From positions 1-64,000 of the forward strand of contig NZ_JAJJJF010000003.1 of NCBI RefSeq assembly GCF_022458745.1: a stretch of 64,000 nt of DNA. Reading direction: 5' to 3'. This DNA is from Bacillus piscicola. Its GTDB lineage: Bacteria; Bacillota; Bacilli; Bacillales; Marinococcaceae. A program made the position numbers and the translations under genes. Numbering within the stretch: the first letter of the stretch is position 1; each line of letters begins with the position of its first letter. Positions 37,560-47,046 of the stretch are shown in pieces. Below the pieces are notes generated by a model. It had not been told where the DNA came from, made no database searches, and worked only from the letters and a program-made list of their open reading frames with translations.

Positions 37560-37575
37560 AAAGAAACGCTTTTAC

Positions 37576-38526
37576 ATGTTAGGATGTGGCAGCTTGCATG
37601 TCAACAAACTATTAATTGCTGTTTATTTATGTTTCCTTACGGTTGCATGGGGTTTATCATGGCCGTTTATGAAAATTGGTATACAGTATATGGCTCCATT
37701 TACTTTTTCAGGGTTACGTTTTTTAGTAGGCGGATTTGTGCTATTATTGCTTTTATTTTTCAAAAAAAATCTTAAAAAATCTCTTAAAAATGCGGCGTGG
37801 AGGCCGATTATACTGCTTGGTTTCCTGCAGACGTTCGCAGTTTTCAGCTTTATTACATACGCCATGCTCTTCGTGGATGCCGGCAAGACATCCATTATAT
37901 TATACACGATGCCAATTTGGTCAAGTGTCCTTGGCGCTGTCTTCTTGAAAGAAACCATTACCCGACAAAATATGATCGGAATGTTGTTCGGTTCAGTTGG
38001 TCTCGCTCTCATTATCGGAACAGATCTATACAAAGACATTTCCTGGGAAAACATAATCGGTATTTTCTTAATTCTTTTGGCATCCATTAGCTGGGCCTCT
38101 GCCAATGTAGTGTTTCGCTTAAAGTTTACAGGTACGAACCATCTTCCTGTTACTACCTTTCAGATGCTGTTCGGAGCTGCCGGCCTTCTCATTCTGGCAC
38201 TCTTTTTTGAATCAAGCCAACCAATTACCTGGACGTCAGCCAGCATTTTTTCTGTGCTTTTTACGGGCATCGTGGCAGGTGCTATTTGCTTTTCTATTTG
38301 GTATTATTTACTCCGCGTTATTACTACCGTGACTGCAACCATTTCCACTATGCTTGTACCCGTTTGTGGAGTTCTGTTTGGCCACTTTCTACTTAATGAG
38401 ACATTGACTGTCTTTATGCTGCTCGGCGGAGTATGTATCCTTGCCGGAATTTTTGTCAGTCAAGTGCAATGGAAAAAAACTAAAAAGAATGTGCAGCACA
38501 CGGAAGCAAAAGCCACCCTCGACTAG
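37576..38526 (+). CDS. EamA/DMT family transporter
   Basis: A 316-residue protein with ten transmembrane helices in two EamA repeats. Repeat one contains VAWGLSWPFMKIGIQYMAPF, and repeat two starts near NIIGIFLILLASISWASANV. DMT proteins export amino acids or other metabolites; substrate is unknown. The ATG at 37576 has no ribosome site. A TTG at 37594 after AGGATG may be the true start, which would shorten the protein by six residues. Confidence 0.87.
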   Translation: MLGCGSLHVNKLLIAVYLCFLTVAWGLSWPFMKIGIQYMAPFTFSGLRFLVGGFVLLLLLFFKKNLKKSLKNAAWRPIILLGFLQTFAVFSFITYAMLFVDAGKTSIILYTMPIWSSVLGAVFLKETITRQNMIGMLFGSVGLALIIGTDLYKDISWENIIGIFLILLASISWASANVVFRLKFTGTNHLPVTTFQMLFGAAGLLILALFFESSQPITWTSASIFSVLFTGIVAGAICFSIWYYLLRVITTVTATISTMLVPVCGVLFGHFLLNETLTVFMLLGGVCILAGIFVSQVQWKKTKKNVQHTEAKATLD

Positions 38527-38590
38527 ACCCATTTACAATGCGTTGCGGTTCGTAAATGAAATTAATGGCCGCTCATCAAGTGATCGGCCG

Positions 38591-39490
38591 TTAAGAAAAA
38601 ACGGCCGGTACGAGAAACGATAATTTCCGCTGGATATTAGTAAGGCTTACAGGTGTCTGCACATATACTTCCCCATCAGTATCAGCTTTTTTTGGCTTAG
38701 CGGTTTCCAGATAAACATGCTTGCTTTGGTAATGCTGAATATCACTTTGGGCCACAGGGTCCCAATTGAAGGGGTTTTTAGCATTTAAGTATTCTTTTAA
38801 AAGGGCTGCCCCGCCTTCTGAAACAATATACACATCGAAGAGACCGTCATCTAACAAAATCTCCGGGAACGGTAACAGATTGGTGCCGATATATTTCCCA
38901 TTAACGACAAGAATCATCACAGCTTCCCCTTCAATAAGAGTGCCATCCATTTTTATTTTAAAATGAAAAGCTTCCGGTCTTTGAAAAGTCTGCAAGGCGC
39001 TAATAAAATAACTCATTTTACCGATAATATTTTTCCAGTCTTCATTAATATTCTCTGAGGTTTCCGCAATCAAGCCAATACCAAAAAAATTACTGAACCA
39101 ACGTTCATTCATTTGTCCCATATCTATTTCCTGAATGCCGCCTTCTAATAAGGAAACAGCTGCTTTTTTGAGAGACTGAGGGATCTGCAGGCCTCTCGAA
39201 AAGTCGTTACACGTGCCTCCTGGGAGGATGCCAATGACGGGTGGAGAGGATAAAGGGGCTAAGCCATTTATACATTCGTGAACCAACCCGTCACCACCTA
39301 ATATAAAAAGCACGTCATACCCTTCACCCTGCTCACGACAAAGTTCCTCTGCCTCCCCCTTGAAAGCCGTCCTTCTTATTGTCAGCTCACCCACTTGAGA
39401 AGCCACCACACCGGCCGTGAGCTCGATACATTTCTGAATAAAAGACTCACTTCCTGCTCCATTTACAAGCAACAGAGCTTTATTAAACAT
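38591..39490 (-). CDS. Diacylglycerol kinase family lipid kinase (DagK/YegS type)
   Basis: A 299-residue enzyme with the catalytic-domain nucleotide motif LGGDGLVHECINGL, the GILPGGTCNDFSRGL loop and a C-terminal beta domain (DGLFDVYIVSEG). DagK recycles diacylglycerol to phosphatidic acid; YegS-type members act on other lipids. In Bacillus several paralogues occur, so the exact substrate is uncertain. GAGGTGATG precedes the ATG. It is 16 bases downstream of the antiporter gene on the same strand. Confidence 0.88.
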   Translation of the reverse strand: MFNKALLLVNGAGSESFIQKCIELTAGVVASQVGELTIRRTAFKGEAEELCREQGEGYDVLFILGGDGLVHECINGLAPLSSPPVIGILPGGTCNDFSRGLQIPQSLKKAAVSLLEGGIQEIDMGQMNERWFSNFFGIGLIAETSENINEDWKNIIGKMSYFISALQTFQRPEAFHFKIKMDGTLIEGEAVMILVVNGKYIGTNLLPFPEILLDDGLFDVYIVSEGGAALLKEYLNAKNPFNWDPVAQSDIQHYQSKHVYLETAKPKKADTDGEVYVQTPVSLTNIQRKLSFLVPAVFS

Positions 39491-39506
39491 AGGACATCAC
39501 CTCAGC

Positions 39507-41363
39507 TTAGCCCCCATTTCCATTTTCCTTTCGCTGTGAATCAAGTTTTTCTTGGATCTTCTTTCTTTCTTTCCCTGTTGGTGACAAGCTGATTATTGTA
39601 TCACCCGCTTCTGCTTTTAAGGACGTATTCGCGGTGACAAGGTTCAGCTTACCAGTCTGTTTCAAAACCGCCAATACAACCGTTCCCTCTTCCCTTTCCG
39701 CTAAATATTGCTCAATCGTGTACTGCTTCGTAAGTTTTGTCCTTCGAAAAACATGGCCCGCTTGGATCTTCCTATTTAATTGCTCAAAAGTCGCTCCTTC
39801 TCCAAACAACACACGTGCTTCTGCCCGCTTTATTAAATCATTCGGGTGATCTTTCTCATCAACATGCCAGCTTAATTGAAAAATATCATTACGCCCGAAG
39901 TCAGGTATAAAAGTTGTGCAGACTAGTGAGTTATACGAATCGCTGTCTGTAGCAACAATCAGCTTATCATAAGGTGTCATATCTAAATGATATTCGGTTT
40001 GTTCCGACAAAATTTCCCCACGATAATAAGGTACCCCGGCACCTTTCGCATTAAACAAGTGCTCAAAGGAAGAGTCGGTTATAAGTACGGGTATCCCCAT
40101 ATCCTGAAGTACCTTGGCGAACGCTGTGCTAAACGAGCTGCCGCCGACAATAAGCACACCCGGCTTCCCGGCTATCGACAGCTCTAAACGTTTGGCCATT
40201 GGCCCAAGGGTGAACCCATGGGCACACACTGTGGCAAAGACGAGTGCGAATGTTAGCGGCATAACAATTGCAGCGTCCAAATACCCCGCCTCCGTTAATA
40301 CATTTTCAAAATAACCGGCGACAGTTAAAGCGACAATTCCGCGTGGTGCAATCCAACCGATCAAGACTTTTTCACGTATCGAGAGCTCCGTGTTCATTGT
40401 TGACAACCATATCGAAAGCGGACGCACGATAAATAACATAAGAATGACGTAAAAGATTATGTTAAAATCAAAAACTTGCAATAGGGTAGAACGATCTAAG
40501 GATGCGGTTAGCATAATAAATATCCCCGATAACAACAAGAGAGAGACGTTCTCTTTGAAATGCCGCATATCGGAAAGCGATGCATTGTGCACATTCGCAA
40601 GCGTCATCCCCATTGCCGTCACAGCAAGCAGCCCGGTTTCATGCATCACTTCATCAGCTACTGCAAAACAGGCTATGACTACTGTGAATACTAGCGGAGA
40701 CTTTAAAAATTCCGGAACAAATCCACGCTCAAACATTTCTCCAATCCCTTTGCCGCATATCCATCCAATCACAACCGCAAACAACGATGCTAAAAAGAAT
40801 AAAAGCAGTGCTTCCACGGTGACACTCTCAACCGTAAAAAATTGGATGATTTCAAAAGCAAAAACAGCCAGAAGAGCGCCAAGTGGATCGACAACAATAC
40901 CTTCCCACTTTAAAATGGTGGCCGGCCGTTGTTTTAACTTTGCTTGACGCAAAAGCGGCAAAATAACGGTTGGACCGGTTACGATAAATAATCCACCAAT
41001 AATAAAAGACACGACCAACGGTAGACCCGCGACAAAAAAGGCAGTTAATGAACCTAATATCCAAGCAATGAATGCTCCCAGCGTAATAATGCGGAACACT
41101 GATTTACCTAATCCTTTTATTTCCCTAAAATCTAAATTCAAACTTCCCTCGAACAAAATAATCGCTACCGCCATTGAGATAACCGGACTAAACATTGTAC
41201 CAAAGTCTTCTTCCGGATTCATTACCCCAAAAACAGGGCCGATTAAGAGCCCTGCTACTGACATAACCACGATGGCAGGCAGGCGCAGTCGCCATGCGAA
41301 CCATTGCGAGCCAATCCCCAAAATTCCGATAAGCATTAAATGTGACAAAGTAGAAGCAAACAT
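39507..41363 (-). CDS. CPA1 cation:proton antiporter with RCK/TrkA regulatory domains
   Basis: A 618-residue protein. Its N-terminal Na_H_Exchanger domain (about 1-390) has ILFEGSLNLDF and VADEVMHETGLLAVTAMGM. A TrkA-N Rossmann domain (VLIVGGSSFSTAFAKVLQDMG) and a TrkA-C-like tail follow. The added RCK domain implies ligand control, possibly by nucleotides. Likely exports Na+ or K+ in exchange for H+. AAAGGGAC precedes the ATG. It and the lipid kinase gene probably form one transcript. Confidence 0.9.
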   Translation of the reverse strand: MFASTLSHLMLIGILGIGSQWFAWRLRLPAIVVMSVAGLLIGPVFGVMNPEEDFGTMFSPVISMAVAIILFEGSLNLDFREIKGLGKSVFRIITLGAFIAWILGSLTAFFVAGLPLVVSFIIGGLFIVTGPTVILPLLRQAKLKQRPATILKWEGIVVDPLGALLAVFAFEIIQFFTVESVTVEALLLFFLASLFAVVIGWICGKGIGEMFERGFVPEFLKSPLVFTVVIACFAVADEVMHETGLLAVTAMGMTLANVHNASLSDMRHFKENVSLLLLSGIFIMLTASLDRSTLLQVFDFNIIFYVILMLFIVRPLSIWLSTMNTELSIREKVLIGWIAPRGIVALTVAGYFENVLTEAGYLDAAIVMPLTFALVFATVCAHGFTLGPMAKRLELSIAGKPGVLIVGGSSFSTAFAKVLQDMGIPVLITDSSFEHLFNAKGAGVPYYRGEILSEQTEYHLDMTPYDKLIVATDSDSYNSLVCTTFIPDFGRNDIFQLSWHVDEKDHPNDLIKRAEARVLFGEGATFEQLNRKIQAGHVFRRTKLTKQYTIEQYLAEREEGTVVLAVLKQTGKLNLVTANTSLKAEAGDTIISLSPTGKERKKIQEKLDSQRKENGNGG

Positions 41364-41457
41364 AGATAGTCCCTTTCTCTTACTCGCTGTTTTTCCTCTT
41401 CCGACTTAAAACGATACACTATATGACTCATCCCTATCAATTAGTTCGCTTTTTAAC

Positions 41458-41498
41458 AGAAAAGCAATGCCTCATTTACCTGCAGGCATTGCTTTTCT
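41458..41498 (-). terminator. Terminator after the 69-residue membrane protein gene
   Basis: AGAAAAGCAATGCC (41458-41471) pairs with GGCATTGCTTTTCT (41485-41498), a perfect 14-base stem, past the stop at 41525. Confidence 0.88.
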
Positions 41499-41524
41499 CC
41501 TCACAGCTCTTGAAAGTTACTCAT

Positions 41525-41734
41525 CTAACGTTCGGAGGAATCTTTTTCTAATTCCCTTACGATTCCCTTCCTGAATTCGTGAATGACAAATACAGAAAAC
41601 AAAAGTAGAGAAGCGACTAATAAATAATCAGGAAGTTCAACTATGTAGGCTCCAAATCCAGTTAATACTTGCATCACCAGGATAATGAACCAAATACTGG
41701 TTAAAACCTTCAAAACATTCTCCAAGTTTATCAC
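41525..41734 (-). CDS. Small two-helix membrane protein, unknown function
   Basis: A 69-residue protein with transmembrane helices near residues 12-30 and 34-54 and a charged C-terminus (HEFRKGIVRELEKDSSER). The frame opens with GTG at 41734 after AAGGAT. I do not recognise a family. Divergent from the sodC gene and followed by a strong terminator. Confidence 0.6.
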   Translation of the reverse strand: MINLENVLKVLTSIWFIILVMQVLTGFGAYIVELPDYLLVASLLLFSVFVIHEFRKGIVRELEKDSSER

Positions 41735-41872
41735 CTTACATCCTTTGATATTCCTAGCAAAAAGACTTTAATCAGCTTGCTTCATTATAACGTATTTGAT
41801 TCGTGTAATCAGCTTTTTAGAATGAAAAATTGCGGTTTTGGTAAAGGTAGATGGGGAGGAGGTTGGTAAAAA

Positions 41873-42526
41873 ATGAAAGAAGCATATATGATTTTGGTTG
41901 TTGCCAGTTTCGTTATCCTTAGCGGATGTCAACAACAGAATAAAGAAAGCCCGGATATGAGCTTTGCTTCCGACCAAGAAGTTGCAGTAGAAGACGCGCA
42001 GGATGTCTTCGCTGGCAACGATTCCGAAGATATGAAAACCGCCGCGGCAAAAATGTATGATACCGACGGCAACGTCATTGGCAATGTATCTTTTTACCAA
42101 AAGAGTCAAAGCGCACTTGTAAAAGCTTTATTCAACAAAGGAATTCCAAAAGGTTTCCATGGATTTCATATTCACGAAACTGGTCTTTGTGATCCATTTG
42201 ATAAAAAAGGAGCCTTTTTATCTGCAGGTGGTCATCACAATCCAGATTATTCTCAACACGGGACGCATGCTGGGGATATGCCGCCACTATACGGTCTTCA
42301 TGATGGCTCTGCTTATTTAATTACAGAGTTGGACCGTTTTGACGTAAGACAGCTGGCGCGTGAAAATCGTGCTGTTGTCGTGCACTCTGGTGCTGATAAC
42401 TTTGGAAACATCCCGAAACGTTATCAATTATCAAAAAAGGGAGAAAGCGGACCTGATAAGGAAACACTGCGAGCCGGAGATGTAGGCTCTCGGATATCCT
42501 GCGGCGTCATTAAATTCAACAATTAA
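41873..42526 (+). CDS. sodC: Cu/Zn superoxide dismutase lipoprotein (copy 1)
   Basis: A 217-residue lipoprotein with lipobox LSGC (Cys19). All metal ligands of SOD1 are present. HIH in GFHIHETG gives two copper His, the bridging His is in GGHHNP, the zinc His in SQHG and THAGD with its Asp, and the fourth copper His in VVVHSG. The GxxGxRxxCG end (GDVGSRISCG) supplies the arginine. Unlike B. subtilis YojM, which lacks a copper ligand, this should be active. GGAGGAGG precedes the ATG. Confidence 0.93.
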   Translation: MKEAYMILVVASFVILSGCQQQNKESPDMSFASDQEVAVEDAQDVFAGNDSEDMKTAAAKMYDTDGNVIGNVSFYQKSQSALVKALFNKGIPKGFHGFHIHETGLCDPFDKKGAFLSAGGHHNPDYSQHGTHAGDMPPLYGLHDGSAYLITELDRFDVRQLARENRAVVVHSGADNFGNIPKRYQLSKKGESGPDKETLRAGDVGSRISCGVIKFNN

Positions 42527-42546
42527 CACTGCAGCTTTTGACATAT

Positions 42547-42596
42547 AAGAAGCTGCTCTTTCTGCAAATACAGTTAAAGAGAAGCTTCTTTTTTTA
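42547..42596 (+). terminator. Terminator after sodC copy 1
   Basis: AAGAAGCT (42547-42554) with CTCTTT pairs with AAAGAG and AGCTTCTT (to 42590), followed by a T-run. It overlaps the end of the convergent TerC gene. Confidence 0.85.
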
Positions 42597-43355
42597 TGAT
42601 TTCTTTTTTGACAAAAACCACCCGCCAAGAGCAATGAGTACAAGTACAATGTAAAAGGTGAGTTTCCAAACGGGTGACTCTGGAAATTCTTCTGGTAAAA
42701 TACCTAGTGCAGGATGAGCCAGTGTGTAGACTGCAAGCTTTATCCCGACCCAGCCCACAATAAGAAATGCAGCAGCTTCCAACCCAGGTCGGCCATTTAA
42801 TAATTTCACAAAAGCTGTTGCAGCAAAGCGCATTAACACAACACCGATTAAGCCACCCGTCAAAATGACGATAAACTGTCCCCCATCCATCCCGCCGATA
42901 TTAGGAAGAGGGCTTTTAGGCAACGTAACCGCTAAAGCGACCGCCGCCAGAATAGAGTCTACCGCAAAGGCAATGTCTGCTATCTCGACCTTTAACACAG
43001 TTCCCCAAAAGCTTGCACTCTTCGCTTTTTTCTTTTGCACCTTTTCTTCCGGGGTTTCTCCTTTTTTTAACCAAATTTTACGGACCAGGTGGTTTGCTGA
43101 CATGAACAACAAGTACAACGCACCGATTGCTTGCACTTGCCAGACATCCACTAAAAAGGAAATGATAAATAAGGCAGCGAAACGAAAAACGAACGCTCCA
43201 GCAAGACCATAAAATAATGCTTTTTTTCGTTTTTGCGCGGGCAGGGTTTTCACCATAATAGCAAGCACGAGTGCATTGTCTGCTGCTAAAATCCCCTCGA
43301 GGAGGATGAGCACTAATAAAACCCACCCATATTCCAGTAGAAGATGCAAGTCCAT
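42594..43355 (-). CDS. TerC family integral membrane protein
   Basis: A 253-residue protein with seven helices and the TerC motifs LEGILAADNALVLAIMVKTLP and EIADIAFAVDSILAAVAL (acidic residues in the membrane). TerC homologues export Mn2+ or take part in metal loading of exported proteins (YceF/YkoY class). Manganese handling is a plausible role but not shown. GCAAAGGAG precedes the ATG. It converges on sodC. Confidence 0.9.
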   Translation of the reverse strand: MDLHLLLEYGWVLLVLILLEGILAADNALVLAIMVKTLPAQKRKKALFYGLAGAFVFRFAALFIISFLVDVWQVQAIGALYLLFMSANHLVRKIWLKKGETPEEKVQKKKAKSASFWGTVLKVEIADIAFAVDSILAAVALAVTLPKSPLPNIGGMDGGQFIVILTGGLIGVVLMRFAATAFVKLLNGRPGLEAAAFLIVGWVGIKLAVYTLAHPALGILPEEFPESPVWKLTFYIVLVLIALGGWFLSKKKS

Positions 43356-43429
43356 GTCGTTCTCCTTTGCTAACTTATTAGTACCTGCCTATATACCCGT
43401 CACCTTACCAGAGAAAACAGTTCTGATTT

Positions 43430-45316
43430 CTAGTTGTTCATTTCTTCTATCATAAGCGACAGTTCCATCCAGCGGTCCATGGCTTGTTCTAGTGCATATT
43501 CTATATGTTGTAAATGGTTGACCCATTCCTGAGCCGTTTCAAAATCACTTCCGGACTGCTCAATTTCCGCTTCCACGCTCATTTTTTCTTGCTCAAGTTC
43601 AGCAATCCGTTTCTCCAAACCATCCCATTCCTGCTGTTCACGGTACGAAAGTTTTTTGCGGGAGGGTGTTGTGTGTGTTTCATTTTCTGCTGGTTTTTTT
43701 GGCAATTTTGTTTCTCTGTCTGTTTTTATTGTGTCCAAGTATTCCGAGTAATTACCTTGAAAAATTTTGATGGATTGGTTATCGGAGAAAACCAGCAGTT
43801 TATCAACTACTCGGTCAAGAAAGTAGCGATCGTGCGAGACCGTCACCACTGCTCCAGGAAATTGTTCCAAATATGTTTCCAGTACACTTAACGTTTCCGT
43901 ATCCAAGTCATTTGTCGGTTCATCTAAAAATAAGACGTTCGGTTCTTTCATCAGTACCCCAAGTAAATACAGTCGCCTTCTTTCCCCGCCCGAAAGCCGA
44001 TAGATGTATGTCCATTGCTGCGAACGTTCGAATAAAAACCGTTCTAACATTTGTTCGGCGGTAATTACTTGTCCATCCTTCGTTGTTACCACTTCCGCAA
44101 TGTCACGAATGTATTCAATAATCCGTTTACTTTCATCGAGATCTTCATTTTCCTGTGAATAATAACCAATCTTCACTGTAGATCCAAATGTGATCATTCC
44201 CTTATCAGGCTCCATCTTCCCAGCGAGCATATTTAACAGTGTTGTTTTCCCGCTTCCATTCTTCCCGACAATACCCAACCGTTCCGAAGGGCTGATTAAA
44301 TAATCAAAGGAAGAGATAATTGGTTTATCATTAAACGTTTTTGTTACATTTTCCGCCTCAATTACTTTTTTCCCTAAACGGTGTGAACCAATCGCAAAAT
44401 CGACATCTTTTTTCAAAGAAGGGCCTTTTTGATTTTGGAGCTGGTCAATACGTTGTTTTCGTGCTTTTTGCTTAGTTCCTCTTGCCTTTGGACCACGGCG
44501 TAGCCATTCCAGCTCCGTACGCAAGATATTACGTCTTTTCGATTCCGCTTGTTCCTGAACGGTTTCCCGCTCTGCTTTTTTCTCTAAAAAAAGTTCATAA
44601 TTCCCCTCATAAATGTGGAGATTCCCTGATTCTAATTCAAATATGCGATTTGTTACCCGATTTAAGAAATAGCGGTCATGTGTTACTAAAACTAATGCCC
44701 CTTTATAGGTGGACAAATAGCTTTCCAACCATTCAATTGATTGACTGTCAAGATGGTTGGTAGGCTCATCCAAAATCAAGACATCACCAGCTTGAATGAG
44801 TGCTTTTGCTATCGCTATCCGTTTCTTTTGTCCTCCTGAAAGCTCCCTTACTTTTTTAGAGAACTCGTGGATACCGAGACGCGTTAAGATTTGTTTAGCG
44901 GCAGCATTTGCTTCCCATGCTTGTTCTGCATCCATCTTTTCTTGAGCAAGAAGCAGTTTCTCCTGCAATTCAGTACTGCCTGGGTTTTGCTCCAGCTCTT
45001 GAAGGGCTCTCTCATAAGCACACATCGTCCTCATGATTTGTGAATCACCGTAATAAATTTGGTCCAGAACACTTAATTCTTCCTCTAAACGTGGTTCTTG
45101 AGGAAGGTATTCTATCTTGAGATTGTTAGGATGAAACAACTCCCCTTTTTCTACTGTCTCCATATTGGCCAAAACCTTTAGAAACGTAGATTTCCCCGTA
45201 CCATTGATACCTATCAGGCCAATTCGATCCTGTTCCGAAATGACAAATGAAATGTTAGTAAAAAGTTCCTTCTCTCCGTAGGTTTTATACAGATTTTCCG
45301 CGCGAAGCAAACTCAT
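43430..45316 (-). CDS. ABC-F family ATPase (YfmR/Uup-like)
   Basis: A 628-residue protein with two ABC domains: Walker A GINGTGKST and GKNGSGKTT, signatures LSGGQKKR and LSGGERRR, and EPTNHLDSQS and EPTNDLDTET. Between them is the ARE/linker region with LRRGPKARGTKQKARKQRI. A C-terminal coiled coil follows (WDGLEKRIAELEQEKMSVE). This combination marks YfmR/Uup, translation factors that act at the ribosomal E site. It is not an exporter, having no membrane helices. Confidence 0.92.
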   Translation of the reverse strand: MSLLRAENLYKTYGEKELFTNISFVISEQDRIGLIGINGTGKSTFLKVLANMETVEKGELFHPNNLKIEYLPQEPRLEEELSVLDQIYYGDSQIMRTMCAYERALQELEQNPGSTELQEKLLLAQEKMDAEQAWEANAAAKQILTRLGIHEFSKKVRELSGGQKKRIAIAKALIQAGDVLILDEPTNHLDSQSIEWLESYLSTYKGALVLVTHDRYFLNRVTNRIFELESGNLHIYEGNYELFLEKKAERETVQEQAESKRRNILRTELEWLRRGPKARGTKQKARKQRIDQLQNQKGPSLKKDVDFAIGSHRLGKKVIEAENVTKTFNDKPIISSFDYLISPSERLGIVGKNGSGKTTLLNMLAGKMEPDKGMITFGSTVKIGYYSQENEDLDESKRIIEYIRDIAEVVTTKDGQVITAEQMLERFLFERSQQWTYIYRLSGGERRRLYLLGVLMKEPNVLFLDEPTNDLDTETLSVLETYLEQFPGAVVTVSHDRYFLDRVVDKLLVFSDNQSIKIFQGNYSEYLDTIKTDRETKLPKKPAENETHTTPSRKKLSYREQQEWDGLEKRIAELEQEKMSVEAEIEQSGSDFETAQEWVNHLQHIEYALEQAMDRWMELSLMIEEMNN

Positions 45317-45364
45317 TTTTCTCCCCCTTTTACCGAATACCGCCAGCCTTTTACAGGTTGATGA

Positions 45365-45393
45365 AAAAACCGCCCTCGAAAAAGGACGGTTTG
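45365..45393 (-). terminator. Terminator of cshA
   Basis: On the minus strand AAACCGTCC pairs with GGCGGTTT (one mismatch), then TTTTCAT, 11 bases past the stop. Confidence 0.82.
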
Positions 45394-45403
45394 TTGTTCA
45401 TTT

Positions 45404-46837
45404 TTATCGCTTTCTTCTCGCTCCCCCGTCACGTTTTGACCGAGTAAAGCGTTTTGTGCCGCGGTGATCACCTCTGCCGCCCCCGCTCCGCTGCCGGTTT
45501 CCGGGTTTCTTTTTCGGTCTTAAGGATGCTTCTTCCGTTAACTTAACCGAAACTTGGTCGGGTTCTTTAATATTCATCTTTAAGGCAGCGGCAATTAAGG
45601 TGACAGGATCATGACCGTTTAACAGTGTTTTAGCTGCACTTTCAAGTTCTTCGTAATTCTCATGTTTCACCGTTTCGAGCAGATTGTCAACTGCCTGCTG
45701 GTGTCGAACATGCAAGGCCTCAGCAAAAGTTGGGATATCCTGTTTGGTGATTTTTTTCTTAATCGTGCTCTCAATGAACTTTAAATGACTCGTTTCCTTC
45801 GGTGTTACAAAGCTATAGGCTATTCCTTCTTTTCCTGCCCGGCCCGTTCTGCCAATTCTATGCACATAGCTTTCCGGATCTTGTGGCAGATCGAAGTTGT
45901 ATACATGAGTCACGCCGCTGACATCCAAGCCTCTTGCCGCTACATCCGTTGCAACAAGAATATCAATGGTGCTCTTTTTAAACTTACGTAATACTTTATC
46001 ACGCTGTTCCTGCTTAAGATCACCGTGAATACCTTCTGCAGCGTAACCTCTTTGGGTTAGTGCTTCTGAAAGTTCGTCAACTCTTCGTTTCGTGCGCCCG
46101 AACACAATGGCAAGCTCTGGTGGTGTAATATCAAGCAGCAAGCATAGCGTCTCGAATTTTTGTTTTTCAGGCACTTCAATATATCTTTGTTCGATATTGG
46201 CAACTGTAAGACCCTTGCTTTTCACTTTAATTGATTCTGGATTTTTCATAAAGCGTTCGGTGACAGACTGAAGACGTTTTGGCATCGTTGCAGAAAACAG
46301 CAAGGTTTGTCTATCTTCTGGCACTTCCGCCAAGATGGTTTCGATATCTTCAATGAAACCCATGCTTAACATTTCATCCGCTTCATCTAAAACGACCATG
46401 TTCATATGTTGCGGGCGAATCGTCCTTCTTCTCATATGGTCCATAAATCTCCCTGGAGTCGCCACGATGATTTGTGGACGTCGCTTCAATGCTTTAATTT
46501 GCCGGCTTATTTCCTGGCCGCCATAAACAGCAAGGGCCTGAACTCCTTTAAAGCGCGCGAGTCTGTTTAACTCTTCCGCAACCTGTATCGCTAGCTCACG
46601 AGTTGGAGCAAGCACGAGGCCTTGTGGATGACTCTCTTCTGTATCCACTTTCTCAATTAAAGGTATGCCAAAAGCAGCCGTCTTCCCTGTCCCTGTTTGA
46701 GCTTGTCCGATTATGTCTCGGCCATCTTTTACTTTAGGAATGACTTCCGCTTGTATAGGTGTGGCTTCCTCAAACCCCATGTCATTCACCGCGCGTAAAA
46801 TCTTATCATCCATTTGCAATTCGTTAAATAATGTCAC
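45404..46837 (-). CDS. cshA: DEAD-box RNA helicase CshA
   Basis: A 477-residue helicase with motif I AQTGTGKT, motif [10 protein letters not shown], motif III SAT, and the helicase C-domain RIGRTGR. The C-terminal tail is rich in Arg and Gly ([18 protein letters not shown]), an RNA-binding extension found in CshA. CshA joins the RNA degradosome and ribosome assembly and helps cold growth. It uses a GTG start at 46837 with AAAGGGG 11 bases upstream. Confidence 0.93.
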   Translation of the reverse strand: MTLFNELQMDDKILRAVNDMGFEEATPIQAEVIPKVKDGRDIIGQAQTGTGKTAAFGIPLIEKVDTEESHPQGLVLAPTRELAIQVAEELNRLARFKGVQALAVYGGQEISRQIKALKRRPQIIVATPGRFMDHMRRRTIRPQHMNMVVLDEADEMLSMGFIEDIETILAEVPEDRQTLLFSATMPKRLQSVTERFMKNPESIKVKSKGLTVANIEQRYIEVPEKQKFETLCLLLDITPPELAIVFGRTKRRVDELSEALTQRGYAAEGIHGDLKQEQRDKVLRKFKKSTIDILVATDVAARGLDVSGVTHVYNFDLPQDPESYVHRIGRTGRAGKEGIAYSFVTPKETSHLKFIESTIKKKITKQDIPTFAEALHVRHQQAVDNLLETVKHENYEELESAAKTLLNGHDPVTLIAAALKMNIKEPDQVSVKLTEEASLRPKKKPGNRQRSGGGRGDHRGTKRFTRSKRDGGARRKR

Positions 46838-46919
46838 AGTCTTGTATCCCCTTTTATCTCATATTGAATTATTATTTATTATTGTGCACAATTCCCTGTA
46901 TTTCATAAAGAAAACAATA

Positions 46920-46954
46920 AAAAACTGCATCCCGATTTCTTGAGGGAATGCAGC
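46920..46954 (-). terminator. Terminator of topB
   Basis: CTGCATTCCC / GGGATGCAG on the minus strand followed by TTTTTTATTG. It lies about 90 bases beyond the topB stop, within the gap before cshA. Confidence 0.88.
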
Positions 46955-47046
46955 CTAAAATCGATTTAGCTTTACATTCTTTCCAGTGGCAGCAAGGTTG
47001 TCTTCTTATCCTACCATAATGTGAAAAGAATTGCTACTTTCTGTCT